From: JBDTNL01 sp039933785
GTDB taxonomy: Bacteria > Acidobacteriota > Thermoanaerobaculia > Multivoradales > JAGPDF01
NCBI GenBank assembly: GCA_039933785.1
Contig: JBDTNL010000106.1
Span: 1 to 9,799 of the forward strand
Reading direction: 5' to 3'
Length of the DNA stretch: 9,799 nucleotides
Position 1 is the first letter of the stretch. Every line of letters starts with the position of its first letter. A program made the position numbers and the translations under genes. The notes beneath the pieces are model-generated. The model saw only the letters and a program-made list of their open reading frames with translations. It searched no databases and had not been told where the DNA came from. Positions 1 through 7,291 of the stretch are shown here, one piece after another.

Positions 1-238
1 CGTAGGCCTCCAGGCCCGAGGCGAGCGCTGCGAGATCGCTGGGCAGCTTGCCGGTTCGAAACCAGCCGTCTCGGAGGTCCGTCCAGTCGATGTGGATCGC
101 ACTTGGAACGTGGCCAAGCCGATAGTCGGCGGCGGAGCGGGCGTCCAGAATAGTCACCGTGCCCGCCGATCGCGCGGCCAGTTCGGCGGGCTGGGTCACG
201 AAGGCGAGCGTTGCTCCGAGAATTGCCGCACCAATCAT
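1..238 (-). CDS. Rhodanese-domain sulfurtransferase, N-terminal part (cut by window edge)
   Basis: Seventy-nine N-terminal codons are visible. After a short hydrophobic start (residues 1-14) and a PAELAARSA segment comes a typical rhodanese opening: LDARSAADYRLGHVPSAIHI at about 31-50, followed by DW, a Gly-Lys-Leu segment and a helix rich in Leu and Ala. This resembles the N-terminal half of thiosulfate sulfurtransferases, which move sulfane sulfur through a persulfide on a catalytic cysteine. That cysteine would lie beyond the edge, so activity cannot be judged, nor whether there are one or two domains. The hydrophobic start could be a short signal or anchor, but it is weak. The ATG shares the bases ATGA with the stop of the upstream flavoprotein (235-238), which supports both the start and translational coupling. 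The family call is secure; the substrate is unknown. Confidence 0.8.
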   Translation of the reverse strand, partial: MIGAAILGATLAFVTQPAELAARSAGTVTILDARSAADYRLGHVPSAIHIDWTDLRDGWFRTGKLPSDLAALASGLEAY

Positions 239-1356
239 TGCGCCGCCTGATAGCGCCGGACAAAGCCGCGGTCGATGCGGTTTTTGAGCCACCAGGCAAT
301 ACGTGAGTGTCCCGAGAGGCCGTGCCAGCGCCAGATCGCGCGACCATCGGCCGTGTTCAGCAGCGCGAGGAAGCTGCTCTGCGGCCGGTACGAGAGCAGC
401 CGGCCGCCAAGGAGCGTCGCGCGCAAGTTGTGGTCGAGGATGGGCGCCTCGCGCACCGCGAAAACGCCTGCCTTGGGAAGATCGGGATGAGCGGCGAATC
501 CGATGCAGTCGCCGGCACCGAAGAGCGCGGAGCCGTCTGCCGCACGCAGCGTGTCGTCGACGAGCAGATATCCGCGACCGTCCTTCGGAATCTGCGATCC
601 AGCGAAGAGATCCGAGGCGGCCGCTCCAGCGACCCAGACGGTCAGGTCAGCCCGCTCTCGCTCGCCGTCGTCGAAGACGATGGCTTCCTTCTCGATGGCA
701 CTGACGGTGCGCCCCAACTCCAGGCGCACGCCCCGCTCGGCGAGGAGCCGAGTTGTCAGGCGGCGGATCGGGACCGAGAATCCGGGCAGCGCCTCCGCCG
801 TGGCCTCGACGAGAGCTACAAGAGGTCGAGCGCCGCGCTCTCGCCCCAAGCGCTCGAGCGCCAGAGCCAGCTCCACTCCCGCCGCGCCGGCGCCGACCAC
901 GAAGACGGAAGGCCGCTCGGCGCCCGGGGTCGCGAAGAGATCCTCGGCCCGCCGCCGCAAGGCCACCGCTCGGCTCATCGGCCGCACGGTGAGGGCGTGC
1001 TCGCGGACGCCCGGGGTTTCGAGGCCCGCCGCCGCCGAGCCGACGTTGACCGAGAGCAGATCGAATGAGATTCGTTCACCGGCCGCGTCGAGAGTCCTGC
1101 CCGTCGCGTCGATGCGCTCGGCGGCGGCGATGACGAAACGGGCGCCAGCGCGGTGGGTGAGCGCTCGCAGGTCGAAGCAGAGATCTTCCTCGGCGTACGT
1201 TCCCTGCAAGTAACCGGGAACCATGCCGGAATAGTGATGGCGATCGCTGGGCGAGACCAGCACCAGCTCTACCTCGGCGAGCGGCTCTTGAATCGCGCGC
1301 CAGAGCACGTGCACGTGGGCGTGCCCGCCGCCGAGGAGGATCAGCCTGCGCTTCAC
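235..1356 (-). CDS. FAD/NAD(P)-dependent oxidoreductase, NDH-2/SQR-like, family of N-terminal partners of SelD
   Basis: This is a 373-residue two-dinucleotide-binding-domain flavoprotein. GGGHAHVHVL at 9-18 is the FAD-binding loop, VVGAGAAG at 153-160 the NAD(P)-binding loop, and GAGDCIGF at 280-287 the second FAD motif. The HHYSGMVPGYLQG segment near 40-52, PKAGVFAVRE at 294-303 and the basic, Trp-rich tail are features I associate with the pyridine nucleotide-disulfide oxidoreductase family that is also found fused to the N-terminus of selenide, water dikinase (SelD). There is no CxxxxC redox pair, only C60 and C284, so it should act as an NADH:acceptor or quinone-type enzyme rather than a disulfide reductase. 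The start is GTG at 1356: an in-frame TGA lies just upstream and no ATG intervenes. It starts 37 bases after the DUF255 gene and overlaps the rhodanese gene by 4. The physiological acceptor is unknown. Confidence 0.85.
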   Translation of the reverse strand: MKRRLILLGGGHAHVHVLWRAIQEPLAEVELVLVSPSDRHHYSGMVPGYLQGTYAEEDLCFDLRALTHRAGARFVIAAAERIDATGRTLDAAGERISFDLLSVNVGSAAAGLETPGVREHALTVRPMSRAVALRRRAEDLFATPGAERPSVFVVGAGAAGVELALALERLGRERGARPLVALVEATAEALPGFSVPIRRLTTRLLAERGVRLELGRTVSAIEKEAIVFDDGERERADLTVWVAGAAASDLFAGSQIPKDGRGYLLVDDTLRAADGSALFGAGDCIGFAAHPDLPKAGVFAVREAPILDHNLRATLLGGRLLSYRPQSSFLALLNTADGRAIWRWHGLSGHSRIAWWLKNRIDRGFVRRYQAAQ

Positions 1357-1393
1357 CGAGTTGCCGTTCTGTCTGCCGAAGCGGCGGGCATGG

Positions 1394-3877
1394 TTACTGA
1401 ATCAAGCCCCGGGCCGGCAGTTCGAGGACGAGGTTCTCTGGCCGCAGGCACTTTCGATCGTCGCAGGCCTGGATCGTCAAGCGGATGCGCGAGGCGATGG
1501 CCGAGACCTCCGGCGTCAGGGTGGTCCGAATCGCCACCCGACCCTGGTAGACCGCGAGAGGTTCATCCTGGAACCCGAGGCTCACCCGCTGGGCCTCTGG
1601 GTACTCGATGGGTCCCAGCCGGGCTCCCGTTTCGCCCTTCTCGAGCTCTAGGTGGGTAGCGATCAGGCTCTCCTGTAGCGGCCGACTGGCGTTGACGTGC
1701 CACCCGGGTGCGATCTCGAGCGCGACCTCGATCCGATGGAGATCGGTGCCGGCTCCAGTCCAGGATGCCTTCACACGCACTGCGCCGCGGGCACCGTACT
1801 CGAGCGCGCCGACCCCACCGTGGAGCAGCTCATCGGCGCCGAGGAGAAGGTAGGCGAACGCGGTGGGCTGGCTTCGGATCTGCCCAGAAAAGGCGGCGAT
1901 GGTGGCCTGCGCGCGCTGCCGGTATCGCTCGTCTCCCGTGCGGTCTGCAAGCTGCGCGAGGGCGCGGACGGCGACCGAGTTTCCGGAGGGGGTAGCACTG
2001 TCTGTCGGGCTCTTCGGTCGAACCAGGAGGCGCCCGTCCTGGTCGTCGGCGCTCATGTAGAAGCCGCCGTTGGCTTGGTCCCAGAAAAGCGCGACCATCC
2101 GGTCGGCGACCACGCCCGCCCGCCCGAGCCAGAGGCGTTCGCCGGTTGCGTCGTAGAGCGCGATCAGGGCTTCGGTCAAGTAGGCATAGTCACTCTGGTT
2201 GGCGTCGATCGACGAGTTGCCAGCGAGACGAACCCGCCAGAGTCGGCCGTCGGCACGTCGGTTGTGTTCCCAGAGCAGATTCGCGGTCCGTCGGGCGGCA
2301 TCCAGGTAACGCCCCTCCCCGAGGGCCCCGCCCGCACGGGCGAGCGCGGTGACCATCATCGCGTTCCATTCGGTGACGATCTTCTCGTCGCGCAGCGGGT
2401 GGATCCTGCGCTCCCGCGCGTCGTAGAGCCGCTGGCGGATACTGTCGACTCTCCGCAGCAGATCGGCGAGCGGCAGCTTCAGGCGGGTTGCCAACTCGGG
2501 CAGCCCCACCGGGAGGTGGAGGATGTTCCTGCCCTCGAAGTTGCCCTGTTCCGTGACTCCGAATAGTCGGATCGCGAGGTCAGCGTCCGGCGGCAGCAGC
2601 GCGGCGCGTATTTCCTTCGGTGTCCAGAGAAAGAAAGCTCCTTCGCGGCCTTCGCTGTCGGCGTCGGTCGCGGAATAGAAGCCGCCTTCTGGCGATGTCA
2701 TGTCGCGGAGCACGTAGTCGAGCGTCTGCCGCGCGACGCGTTCCTCGGCGGCGTTGCCGGTGAGGAGTGAGGCCTCCAGGTAGGCACGGGCCAGATGGGC
2801 CTGGTTGTAGAGCATCTTCTCGAAGTGAGGCACGAGCCACTGCTCGTCTGTCGAGTAGCGATGGAAGCCACCGCCGACTTGGTCGAAGATGCCGCCCCGT
2901 GCCATGTGGTCGAGCGAGGTTTCGACCGCCGCGAGCGCCGGGCGATCCTCCCGGCGCAACGCGCGTTCGAGCAGGAATAGAAGGTCCGCCTCCTGGGGGA
3001 ATTTCGGCGCACCGGAGAAGCCACCCAGGCGAGAGTCGTAGTGTGCGAGGCTGTCCTTGACTGCATTTGCCAGCACCTCGTCTCCGACTTCGGCTGAGGC
3101 ACCGGCCGCGGTCGTCACGCGCGCGACCGCGGTCGCGATCTGGTCGGCCTGGGCGAGGAGCTGCGGGCGTTGGTCCCGCCACGACGTCCGGGCCTTTCCC
3201 AGCAAATCGAGGAAGGTCGCGCGCGGCAGGTATGTTCCGCCGAAGAACGGCTTGCCGTCCGAGGTCAAGAGACTCGACATCGGCCAACCGCCGCCACCGG
3301 TCAGCAGCTCGACCGCGGTCATGTAGACCTCGTCGACGTCGGGCCGCTGCTCGCGGTCGACCTTGATGCTGACGAAGCCCTCGTTCATCACGCGGGCGAC
3401 TTCGACGTCGTCGAAGCTCTCCCTTTCCATCACGTGGCACCAGTGACAGGTCGAGTAGCCGATCGAGAGGAAGATCGGCTTGCCCTCCCGCCGTGCCGTC
3501 TCGAACGCCTCGGGGCCCCAGGGATACCAGTCGACGGGGTTGTGCGCGTGCTGGATCAGGTACGGCGAGTCCTCGAGGATCAGCCGGTTCACGAAGACGG
3601 GAGTGCCGTCGGCAAGCAGATGTTCGGTGCGTGGCACGTAGCTCGGGCCCTTGGCGGCATAGGCGGCGTGAAGCCGAAGAGAGAGCTCCGGCGAGCGCGG
3701 AGCCGCGCCGGGTGGATTCTGGGCTTGCTCGGCGCGAATCGCCCTTGCTGGCGCCTCCTGTGCGCTCGCGCCGGCCGCGATTCCGCTCGCGACGAGCGCC
3801 AGGGCGAAGGCCCAGCGCCCGGCCCTCCGTAGCCCGTCCGCGCCGGATGCCTCGCCAGCAGGCATGCAGGCTCTCAT
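1394..3877 (-). CDS. Exported DUF255 thioredoxin-like / six-hairpin protein with C-terminal DsbD-alpha-like domain
   Basis: From the ATG at 3877 this is 827 residues; an ATG at 3913 in the same frame would add 12 and overlap the upstream gene by 22 bases. I prefer 3877 because it lies 14 bases past the upstream stop and gives a Sec signal peptide: a basic stretch with RR at 17-18, a hydrophobic core about 22-36 and cleavage after ASA at 39. Domain order: a DUF255/SSP411 (YyaL-type) thioredoxin fold with HNPVDWYPW at 112-120, the active-site CHWC at 144-147, KVDREQRPDVD at 172-182 and GGGGWP at 195-199. An alpha/alpha-barrel region follows, with APKFPQ near 290 and GGGF plus PHFEKMLYNQ near 336-358. 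The last ~129 residues (from about 699) look like the DsbD N-terminal domain, with paired cysteines at 805 and 810 (CDDRKC). A periplasmic thiol-disulfide role is inferred. The family's in vivo reaction is not known to me. Confidence 0.88.
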   Translation of the reverse strand: MRACMPAGEASGADGLRRAGRWAFALALVASGIAAGASAQEAPARAIRAEQAQNPPGAAPRSPELSLRLHAAYAAKGPSYVPRTEHLLADGTPVFVNRLILEDSPYLIQHAHNPVDWYPWGPEAFETARREGKPIFLSIGYSTCHWCHVMERESFDDVEVARVMNEGFVSIKVDREQRPDVDEVYMTAVELLTGGGGWPMSSLLTSDGKPFFGGTYLPRATFLDLLGKARTSWRDQRPQLLAQADQIATAVARVTTAAGASAEVGDEVLANAVKDSLAHYDSRLGGFSGAPKFPQEADLLFLLERALRREDRPALAAVETSLDHMARGGIFDQVGGGFHRYSTDEQWLVPHFEKMLYNQAHLARAYLEASLLTGNAAEERVARQTLDYVLRDMTSPEGGFYSATDADSEGREGAFFLWTPKEIRAALLPPDADLAIRLFGVTEQGNFEGRNILHLPVGLPELATRLKLPLADLLRRVDSIRQRLYDARERRIHPLRDEKIVTEWNAMMVTALARAGGALGEGRYLDAARRTANLLWEHNRRADGRLWRVRLAGNSSIDANQSDYAYLTEALIALYDATGERLWLGRAGVVADRMVALFWDQANGGFYMSADDQDGRLLVRPKSPTDSATPSGNSVAVRALAQLADRTGDERYRQRAQATIAAFSGQIRSQPTAFAYLLLGADELLHGGVGALEYGARGAVRVKASWTGAGTDLHRIEVALEIAPGWHVNASRPLQESLIATHLELEKGETGARLGPIEYPEAQRVSLGFQDEPLAVYQGRVAIRTTLTPEVSAIASRIRLTIQACDDRKCLRPENLVLELPARGLIQ

Positions 3878-3891
3878 TTCGTCTATCACTT

Positions 3892-5415
3892 CTACCGCGT
3901 CCAACCCAACCATTTGCCCATGAGCTTCTTCACGAACGGGGTCAGCCGGGTGCGATTGTAGATGTCGCCGGTCTTGCGGATGGCTTCGGCCTGCGTGGGA
4001 TAGGGATGAATCGTGCCGCCGATCGTCTTGAGGCCGACCTTGGCCTTCATCGCGAGGGTGAGTTCACTAATCAAATCTCCCGCGTCCGCCGCAACCACGG
4101 TCGCGCCGACAATTTCATCCGTGTTCTTTCGAACATGGACACGAACAAAGCCTTCCGTGGCGCCATCGAGAATCGCCCGGTCAACTTCGCTCAGCGCCTG
4201 CGTGAACGTGTCCACTTCGATGCCCTTGTCCTGTGCTTCCTTCTCGTAAAGGCCGACGTGGGCGATTTGGGGCGAAGTGTAAGTCGCCCACGGGATGATC
4301 AGGGAACTCGCCTTGGCGCGACCTTTGAACAGCGCGTTCTGAATGACGATGCGCGCCATGAAATCCGCCGCATGGGTGAATTGATACGGCGAGCAAATGT
4401 CGCCGCACGCGTAGATGCGCGAGTTGGCGGTTTGGAGGCGGTCATTGACCTTGACGCCCTTCGTGTCGAACTCGACCCCGACGGTTGCGAGCCCGAGGCC
4501 CTCGACGTTCGGCGCGCGGCCCACGGCGACGAGGAGTCGATCCACGAGCACGTCGTAGCGTTTGCCGTGCGAATCGACCTGCAGGCGCACGCCGCCCGGG
4601 TCGTTTGCAAGCTTGACGTCTTTGCCGCAGCAGAGCAGAGACACCCCGTCCTCGAGCATCGAATCGAGCACGATCCCGGATGCATCACGATCCTCACGAG
4701 GAAGAATGCCGTGCTCCGCTTCCACCAGAAATACTTCCGAGCCGAAGCGGGCGAAAGCTTGAGCCATCTCGCAACCGATCGGGCCAGCGCCGATCACGCC
4801 AAGGCGTTTGGGCAATTCGGTGAGGGAAAATAGTGTCTCATTGGTAAGGTAGGGGACGTTGTCGATGCCCGCAATCGGCGGAGCTTCCGCGCGCGCTCCT
4901 GTTGCGATCACCGCTTTGGCAAAGCGGAGTGTCTGGCCGCCAACCAGAACGCTGTCCGGCCCAGTAAACTTTCCGTCGCCGATGAAAACGTCAATCCCGA
5001 GCTCGCGAAAGCGAGCGGCGGAATCGTGCGGGCTAATGTCAGCGCGCAAGCGGCGCATGCGCTCCATCACCGCGCCAAAATCGACCGAGACTTCACCCGT
5101 GATCGTGACGCCGAATTCAGCGGACTGCCGGGCATCCGCCGCGGCGCGTGCGGCGCGAATAAGAGCCTTGGATGGAACACACCCCACATTGAGGCAATCG
5201 CCGCCCAACAGGTGCTTCTCGATGAGCGCCACCTTCGCGCCCAAGCCGGCGGCGCCCGCGGCGGTCACCAAACCCGCCGTGCCGCCGCCAATCACCACGA
5301 GGTTGTAGCGTGATCCGGGTTGGGGGTTCACCCAATCGGGCGGGTGAACGTTCGAAACGAGCTTTTGATTGTGTAGGTCCCACGGGAGGATGGGCGGTTC
5401 GATCGCTTGGCTCAT
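3892..5415 (-). CDS. MerA/Lpd-like pyridine nucleotide-disulfide oxidoreductase, probably not a true mercuric reductase
   Basis: This is a 507-residue class-I flavin disulfide reductase. FAD loop GGGTAG is at 43-48, the redox-active pair CLNVGC at C74/C79, the NAD(P) loop GAGPIG at 209-214 and the second FAD motif YACGDI at 335-340. An N-terminal extension of about 36 residues (NVHPPDWVNP inside it) precedes the fold. In the dimerisation domain, HPYPTQAE at 470-477 carries Tyr472 where Lpd and glutathione reductase have the catalytic His; MerA also has Tyr there. The C-terminal vicinal cysteines of MerA and its NmerA metal-binding domain are both absent. A CC pair at 262-263 inside the NAD domain is probably incidental. 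It starts 19 bases after the VTT-domain gene, a pairing also known as a single fused protein, so electron transfer linked to that membrane protein is plausible. The frame stays open to 5595, but ATG 5415 with upstream GGA fits the family. Base composition looks lower in GC than the next gene. Confidence 0.88.
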   Translation of the reverse strand: MSQAIEPPILPWDLHNQKLVSNVHPPDWVNPQPGSRYNLVVIGGGTAGLVTAAGAAGLGAKVALIEKHLLGGDCLNVGCVPSKALIRAARAAADARQSAEFGVTITGEVSVDFGAVMERMRRLRADISPHDSAARFRELGIDVFIGDGKFTGPDSVLVGGQTLRFAKAVIATGARAEAPPIAGIDNVPYLTNETLFSLTELPKRLGVIGAGPIGCEMAQAFARFGSEVFLVEAEHGILPREDRDASGIVLDSMLEDGVSLLCCGKDVKLANDPGGVRLQVDSHGKRYDVLVDRLLVAVGRAPNVEGLGLATVGVEFDTKGVKVNDRLQTANSRIYACGDICSPYQFTHAADFMARIVIQNALFKGRAKASSLIIPWATYTSPQIAHVGLYEKEAQDKGIEVDTFTQALSEVDRAILDGATEGFVRVHVRKNTDEIVGATVVAADAGDLISELTLAMKAKVGLKTIGGTIHPYPTQAEAIRKTGDIYNRTRLTPFVKKLMGKWLGWTR

Positions 5416-5434
5416 ACGTTGTCCGGGGTTGCCT

Positions 5435-6142
5435 TTACGGTGTGATCTTCTTGGCGAGCGCCTGCTTGGCGATGCGCGTAACGAAAATGGTGACGACCAC
5501 AGTGGCAAGAAGGCCGACACCGTAGAGCACCCATTCGCCGGTGGTGCGCACGTGATCGCCGGTGGCGGCCTTGGCCAGCGAGCCGATATACACAAACATG
5601 ACCGTGCCCGGCATCATGCCGATCCACGAGGCGAGGACAAAAGGGCCCAATTTTACGCGGGTCACTCCGAAGGCGTAGTTCAAGAGGGTGAACGGAAACA
5701 CCGGCGAGAGCCGGGTCAACCCGACGATTTTCCAGCCCTCGTTTGCCACGGCTTTGTCGATCGCGGCGAAGCGCTCGTTGCCCTCGATCTTTCGGGCGAT
5801 GGCGTCGCGGGCCACATACCGCCCCACGAGAAATGCAGCGGTCGCACCCAACGTCGAACCGATCGAGACGTAAACCGAACCCCACGCGACACCAAAGATC
5901 GCGCCCGCCCCGAGCGTCAGGGCCGAGCCCGGGATGAACAGCACGGTGGCCACAATGTAGAGGCCGATGAAAATGATCGGACCCCATGGCCCCAGTTGAC
6001 CCACCCAGTCGAGGCCTTGCTTGAGCCGGTCCTGCAAATGCAGCTCTTTGGCGACCACAAATAGGACGATCGCGATGGCGGGATACACCAGCCATTTCCA
6101 ATGGAAGCCGGACTTGGTCGCTGATTTTTTTGGTTGAGTCAT
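5435..6142 (-). CDS. TVP38/TMEM64 (VTT-domain, DedA-related) inner-membrane protein
   Basis: This is a 235-residue integral membrane protein of the SNARE-associated/VTT family, normal in length. A short basic N-terminus precedes a membrane helix at about 18-32. The conserved core runs from GPWGPIIF near 51 through FIPGSALTLGAGAIFG at 69-84 and AAFLVGRYVARD at 102-113 to GLTRLSPVFPFTLLNYAFG at 141-159, and then a helix ending PGTVMFVYIGS at 178-188. The last helix is about 204-224, followed by a basic tail. Relatives have been linked to lipid scrambling or small-solute transport, but the substrate of this subgroup is not settled. It is the first gene of the leftward run, with its stop 19 bases before the flavoprotein start. 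The start at 6142 is set by an AGGA nine bases upstream. The family call is firm; the function is inferred only from its flavoprotein partner. Confidence 0.9.
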   Translation of the reverse strand: MTQPKKSATKSGFHWKWLVYPAIAIVLFVVAKELHLQDRLKQGLDWVGQLGPWGPIIFIGLYIVATVLFIPGSALTLGAGAIFGVAWGSVYVSIGSTLGATAAFLVGRYVARDAIARKIEGNERFAAIDKAVANEGWKIVGLTRLSPVFPFTLLNYAFGVTRVKLGPFVLASWIGMMPGTVMFVYIGSLAKAATGDHVRTTGEWVLYGVGLLATVVVTIFVTRIAKQALAKKITP

Positions 6143-6151
6143 GCGGGTTGT

Positions 6152-6155
6152 TCCT
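6152..6155 (-). promoter_or_regulatory. Ribosome binding site of the VTT-domain gene
   Basis: AGGA on the minus strand, nine bases before the ATG at 6142. It is the best Shine-Dalgarno match near this start and supports it over any start further in. Confidence 0.5.
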
Positions 6156-6240
6156 GGACCCTGAGTCTATGAAGTTGCCGCCAACCGTTCTTCGCCGCAT
6201 CGGGTCGAAAGGTTACTTCGTGACCGACGGCCAGGGACGT

Positions 6241-6255
6241 ACACTCGCGGAGTGT
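6241..6255. promoter_or_regulatory. Perfect 6-3-6 inverted repeat, candidate operator between divergent genes
   Basis: ACACTC, a GCG spacer, then GAGTGT: a perfect dyad. It lies 61 bases before the esterase start at 6317 and 98 bases before the VTT-domain start at 6142, within the only shared intergenic region of the two divergent transcription units. Position and symmetry suit a binding site for a dimeric repressor or activator. No regulator gene is adjacent to it. I could not place convincing -35/-10 boxes around it on either strand. Confidence 0.35.
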
Positions 6256-6316
6256 TAGGCTGCATTGACGAGCTTCTTGGACGCTCGGCACTCGCTTCAG
6301 CCTGACCACGAGACCC

Positions 6317-7291
6317 GTGACGCGCCTGGCACTTGCCGTACTCCTCGCACTCCTTCCGCTCTCCGCGGCTTGTTCTTCCTCGCTGCCTCGAACCGGCACA
6401 CCCTCGCCGGGCACCTACACGCAGAAGATGGATATTCGGGTTGGCGGCTTTCGCCGCAGCTATCTTGTGCATGTTCCCGCGGGGTATAGAGCCGCCGCCC
6501 CCCTTCCGCTGGTCGTGCTCCTGCACGGGGCGTTCAGCACGGCGAAGCAGCTCGAGGCCCAATCCGGGTTCAGCCGGCTCGCAGATCGAGCTGGTTTCAT
6601 CGCGGCGTACCCCAACGGAATCGGGCTCTTCGGAGCGCTGCGACACTGGAACTCCGGCCACTGTTGCGGCAAGGCGCGCAAGGACGGGATCGACGACGTC
6701 GGCTTCGTGGCGACCGTCATCGACCAGGTCGCCGCGCGCTTGGGTGTGGACCGCGATCGCATCTACGTCGTCGGCTACTCCAACGGCGGCATGCTCGCCC
6801 ATCGCTTCGCGGCGGAGAGATCCCGTCTTGTCGCCGCGACCGCGGTAGTGTCGGGGACGATCGGCGGCACGGCCGCTCCCAACGAGCCCGAGTGGCGGAT
6901 CGCGGACGCCCAGGCTCCGGTCCCGATGCTGATTCTGCACGGCCGCGCCGACCCGAACGTGCCGTATGACGGCGGCCGCGGAGAACGCAGTCGCGGCAAG
7001 GGGGAGACGATTTCCGTGGCGCGCTCCGCCGCGTACTGGGTTGCCAGCAATGCCTGTGCGGCCGCCCCCGTGACCGACTCGCTGTTCGCGGGTCGAGTCG
7101 CGCACCAAGTCTGGGGAGCCTGCGCGGGCGGCGCGGAAGTCGAGCTCTATACCCTGGCAGGCTGGGGGCACGACTGGCCAGGAGGGCCGTTCATGGAAAG
7201 ACTACCCGCCGATGATCCGCTCCGGTCGTTCGACGCCGCTGGGCTGATCTGGCAGTTCCTGCGGCGCCATCACCGCAAGGTCGAGCCGTGA
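6317..7291 (+). CDS. LpqC/PHB-depolymerase-like esterase lipoprotein (alpha/beta hydrolase)
   Basis: This 324-residue lipoprotein has a short hydrophobic signal ending in the lipobox LSAAC, with Cys19 as the predicted acylated residue. The hydrolase fold follows: LLHGAFST at 68-75 (oxyanion loop), the nucleophile elbow GYSNGG at 153-158 with Ser155, the likely acid Asp212 in LHGRADPNVPYDGG, and the likely base His285 in GWGHDWPG. HWNSGHCCG at 110-118 followed by DDVGF near 126-130 is characteristic of the poly(3-hydroxybutyrate) depolymerase / feruloyl esterase group (COG3509, LpqC). It probably cleaves an ester at the cell envelope; whether the substrate is a polyester, a feruloyl ester or something else cannot be told from sequence. 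The start is GTG 6317, chosen because it gives a compact lipoprotein signal; the Shine-Dalgarno is weak. It overlaps the next gene by GTGA, so the two should be co-expressed. Confidence 0.88.
   Translation: MTRLALAVLLALLPLSAACSSSLPRTGTPSPGTYTQKMDIRVGGFRRSYLVHVPAGYRAAAPLPLVVLLHGAFSTAKQLEAQSGFSRLADRAGFIAAYPNGIGLFGALRHWNSGHCCGKARKDGIDDVGFVATVIDQVAARLGVDRDRIYVVGYSNGGMLAHRFAAERSRLVAATAVVSGTIGGTAAPNEPEWRIADAQAPVPMLILHGRADPNVPYDGGRGERSRGKGETISVARSAAYWVASNACAAAPVTDSLFAGRVAHQVWGACAGGAEVELYTLAGWGHDWPGGPFMERLPADDPLRSFDAAGLIWQFLRRHHRKVEP

Noticed and set aside
262..360. tRNA or other structured RNA in the operon region
   Set aside because: The region is fully explained by the coding frame of the flavoprotein C-terminus and no cloverleaf was apparent.
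307..1068. Long plus-strand open frame opposite the SelD-partner-type flavoprotein
   Set aside because: It is antisense to a gene with clear FAD and NAD motifs; its translation is Arg/Glu-rich without any recognisable domain, as expected for a shadow in high-GC DNA.
4624..4635. Vicinal Cys pair (residues 262-263) in the MerA-like protein as a metal site
   Set aside because: It lies inside the NAD-binding domain rather than at the C-terminus where MerA holds its metal-transfer cysteines, so it is most likely incidental.
3493..4833. 446-codon plus-strand open frame
   Set aside because: It spans the junction of two well-supported minus-strand genes and has no family features; it is an antisense artefact.
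5412..6200. Alternative minus-strand frame over the VTT-domain gene, and a plus-strand frame at 5369-6064
   Set aside because: Both lie over a gene with obvious membrane helices and conserved VTT motifs; neither gives a plausible protein.
6265..6293. TTGACG as a -35 box for the esterase gene
   Set aside because: At spacings of 16-18 bases the sequence is GC-rich (GCACTC and neighbours) with no resemblance to a -10 box.
6167..7171. Minus-strand open frame of 334 codons opposite the esterase
   Set aside because: The opposite strand encodes a complete esterase with lipobox and catalytic triad; the minus frame is low-complexity and without motifs.
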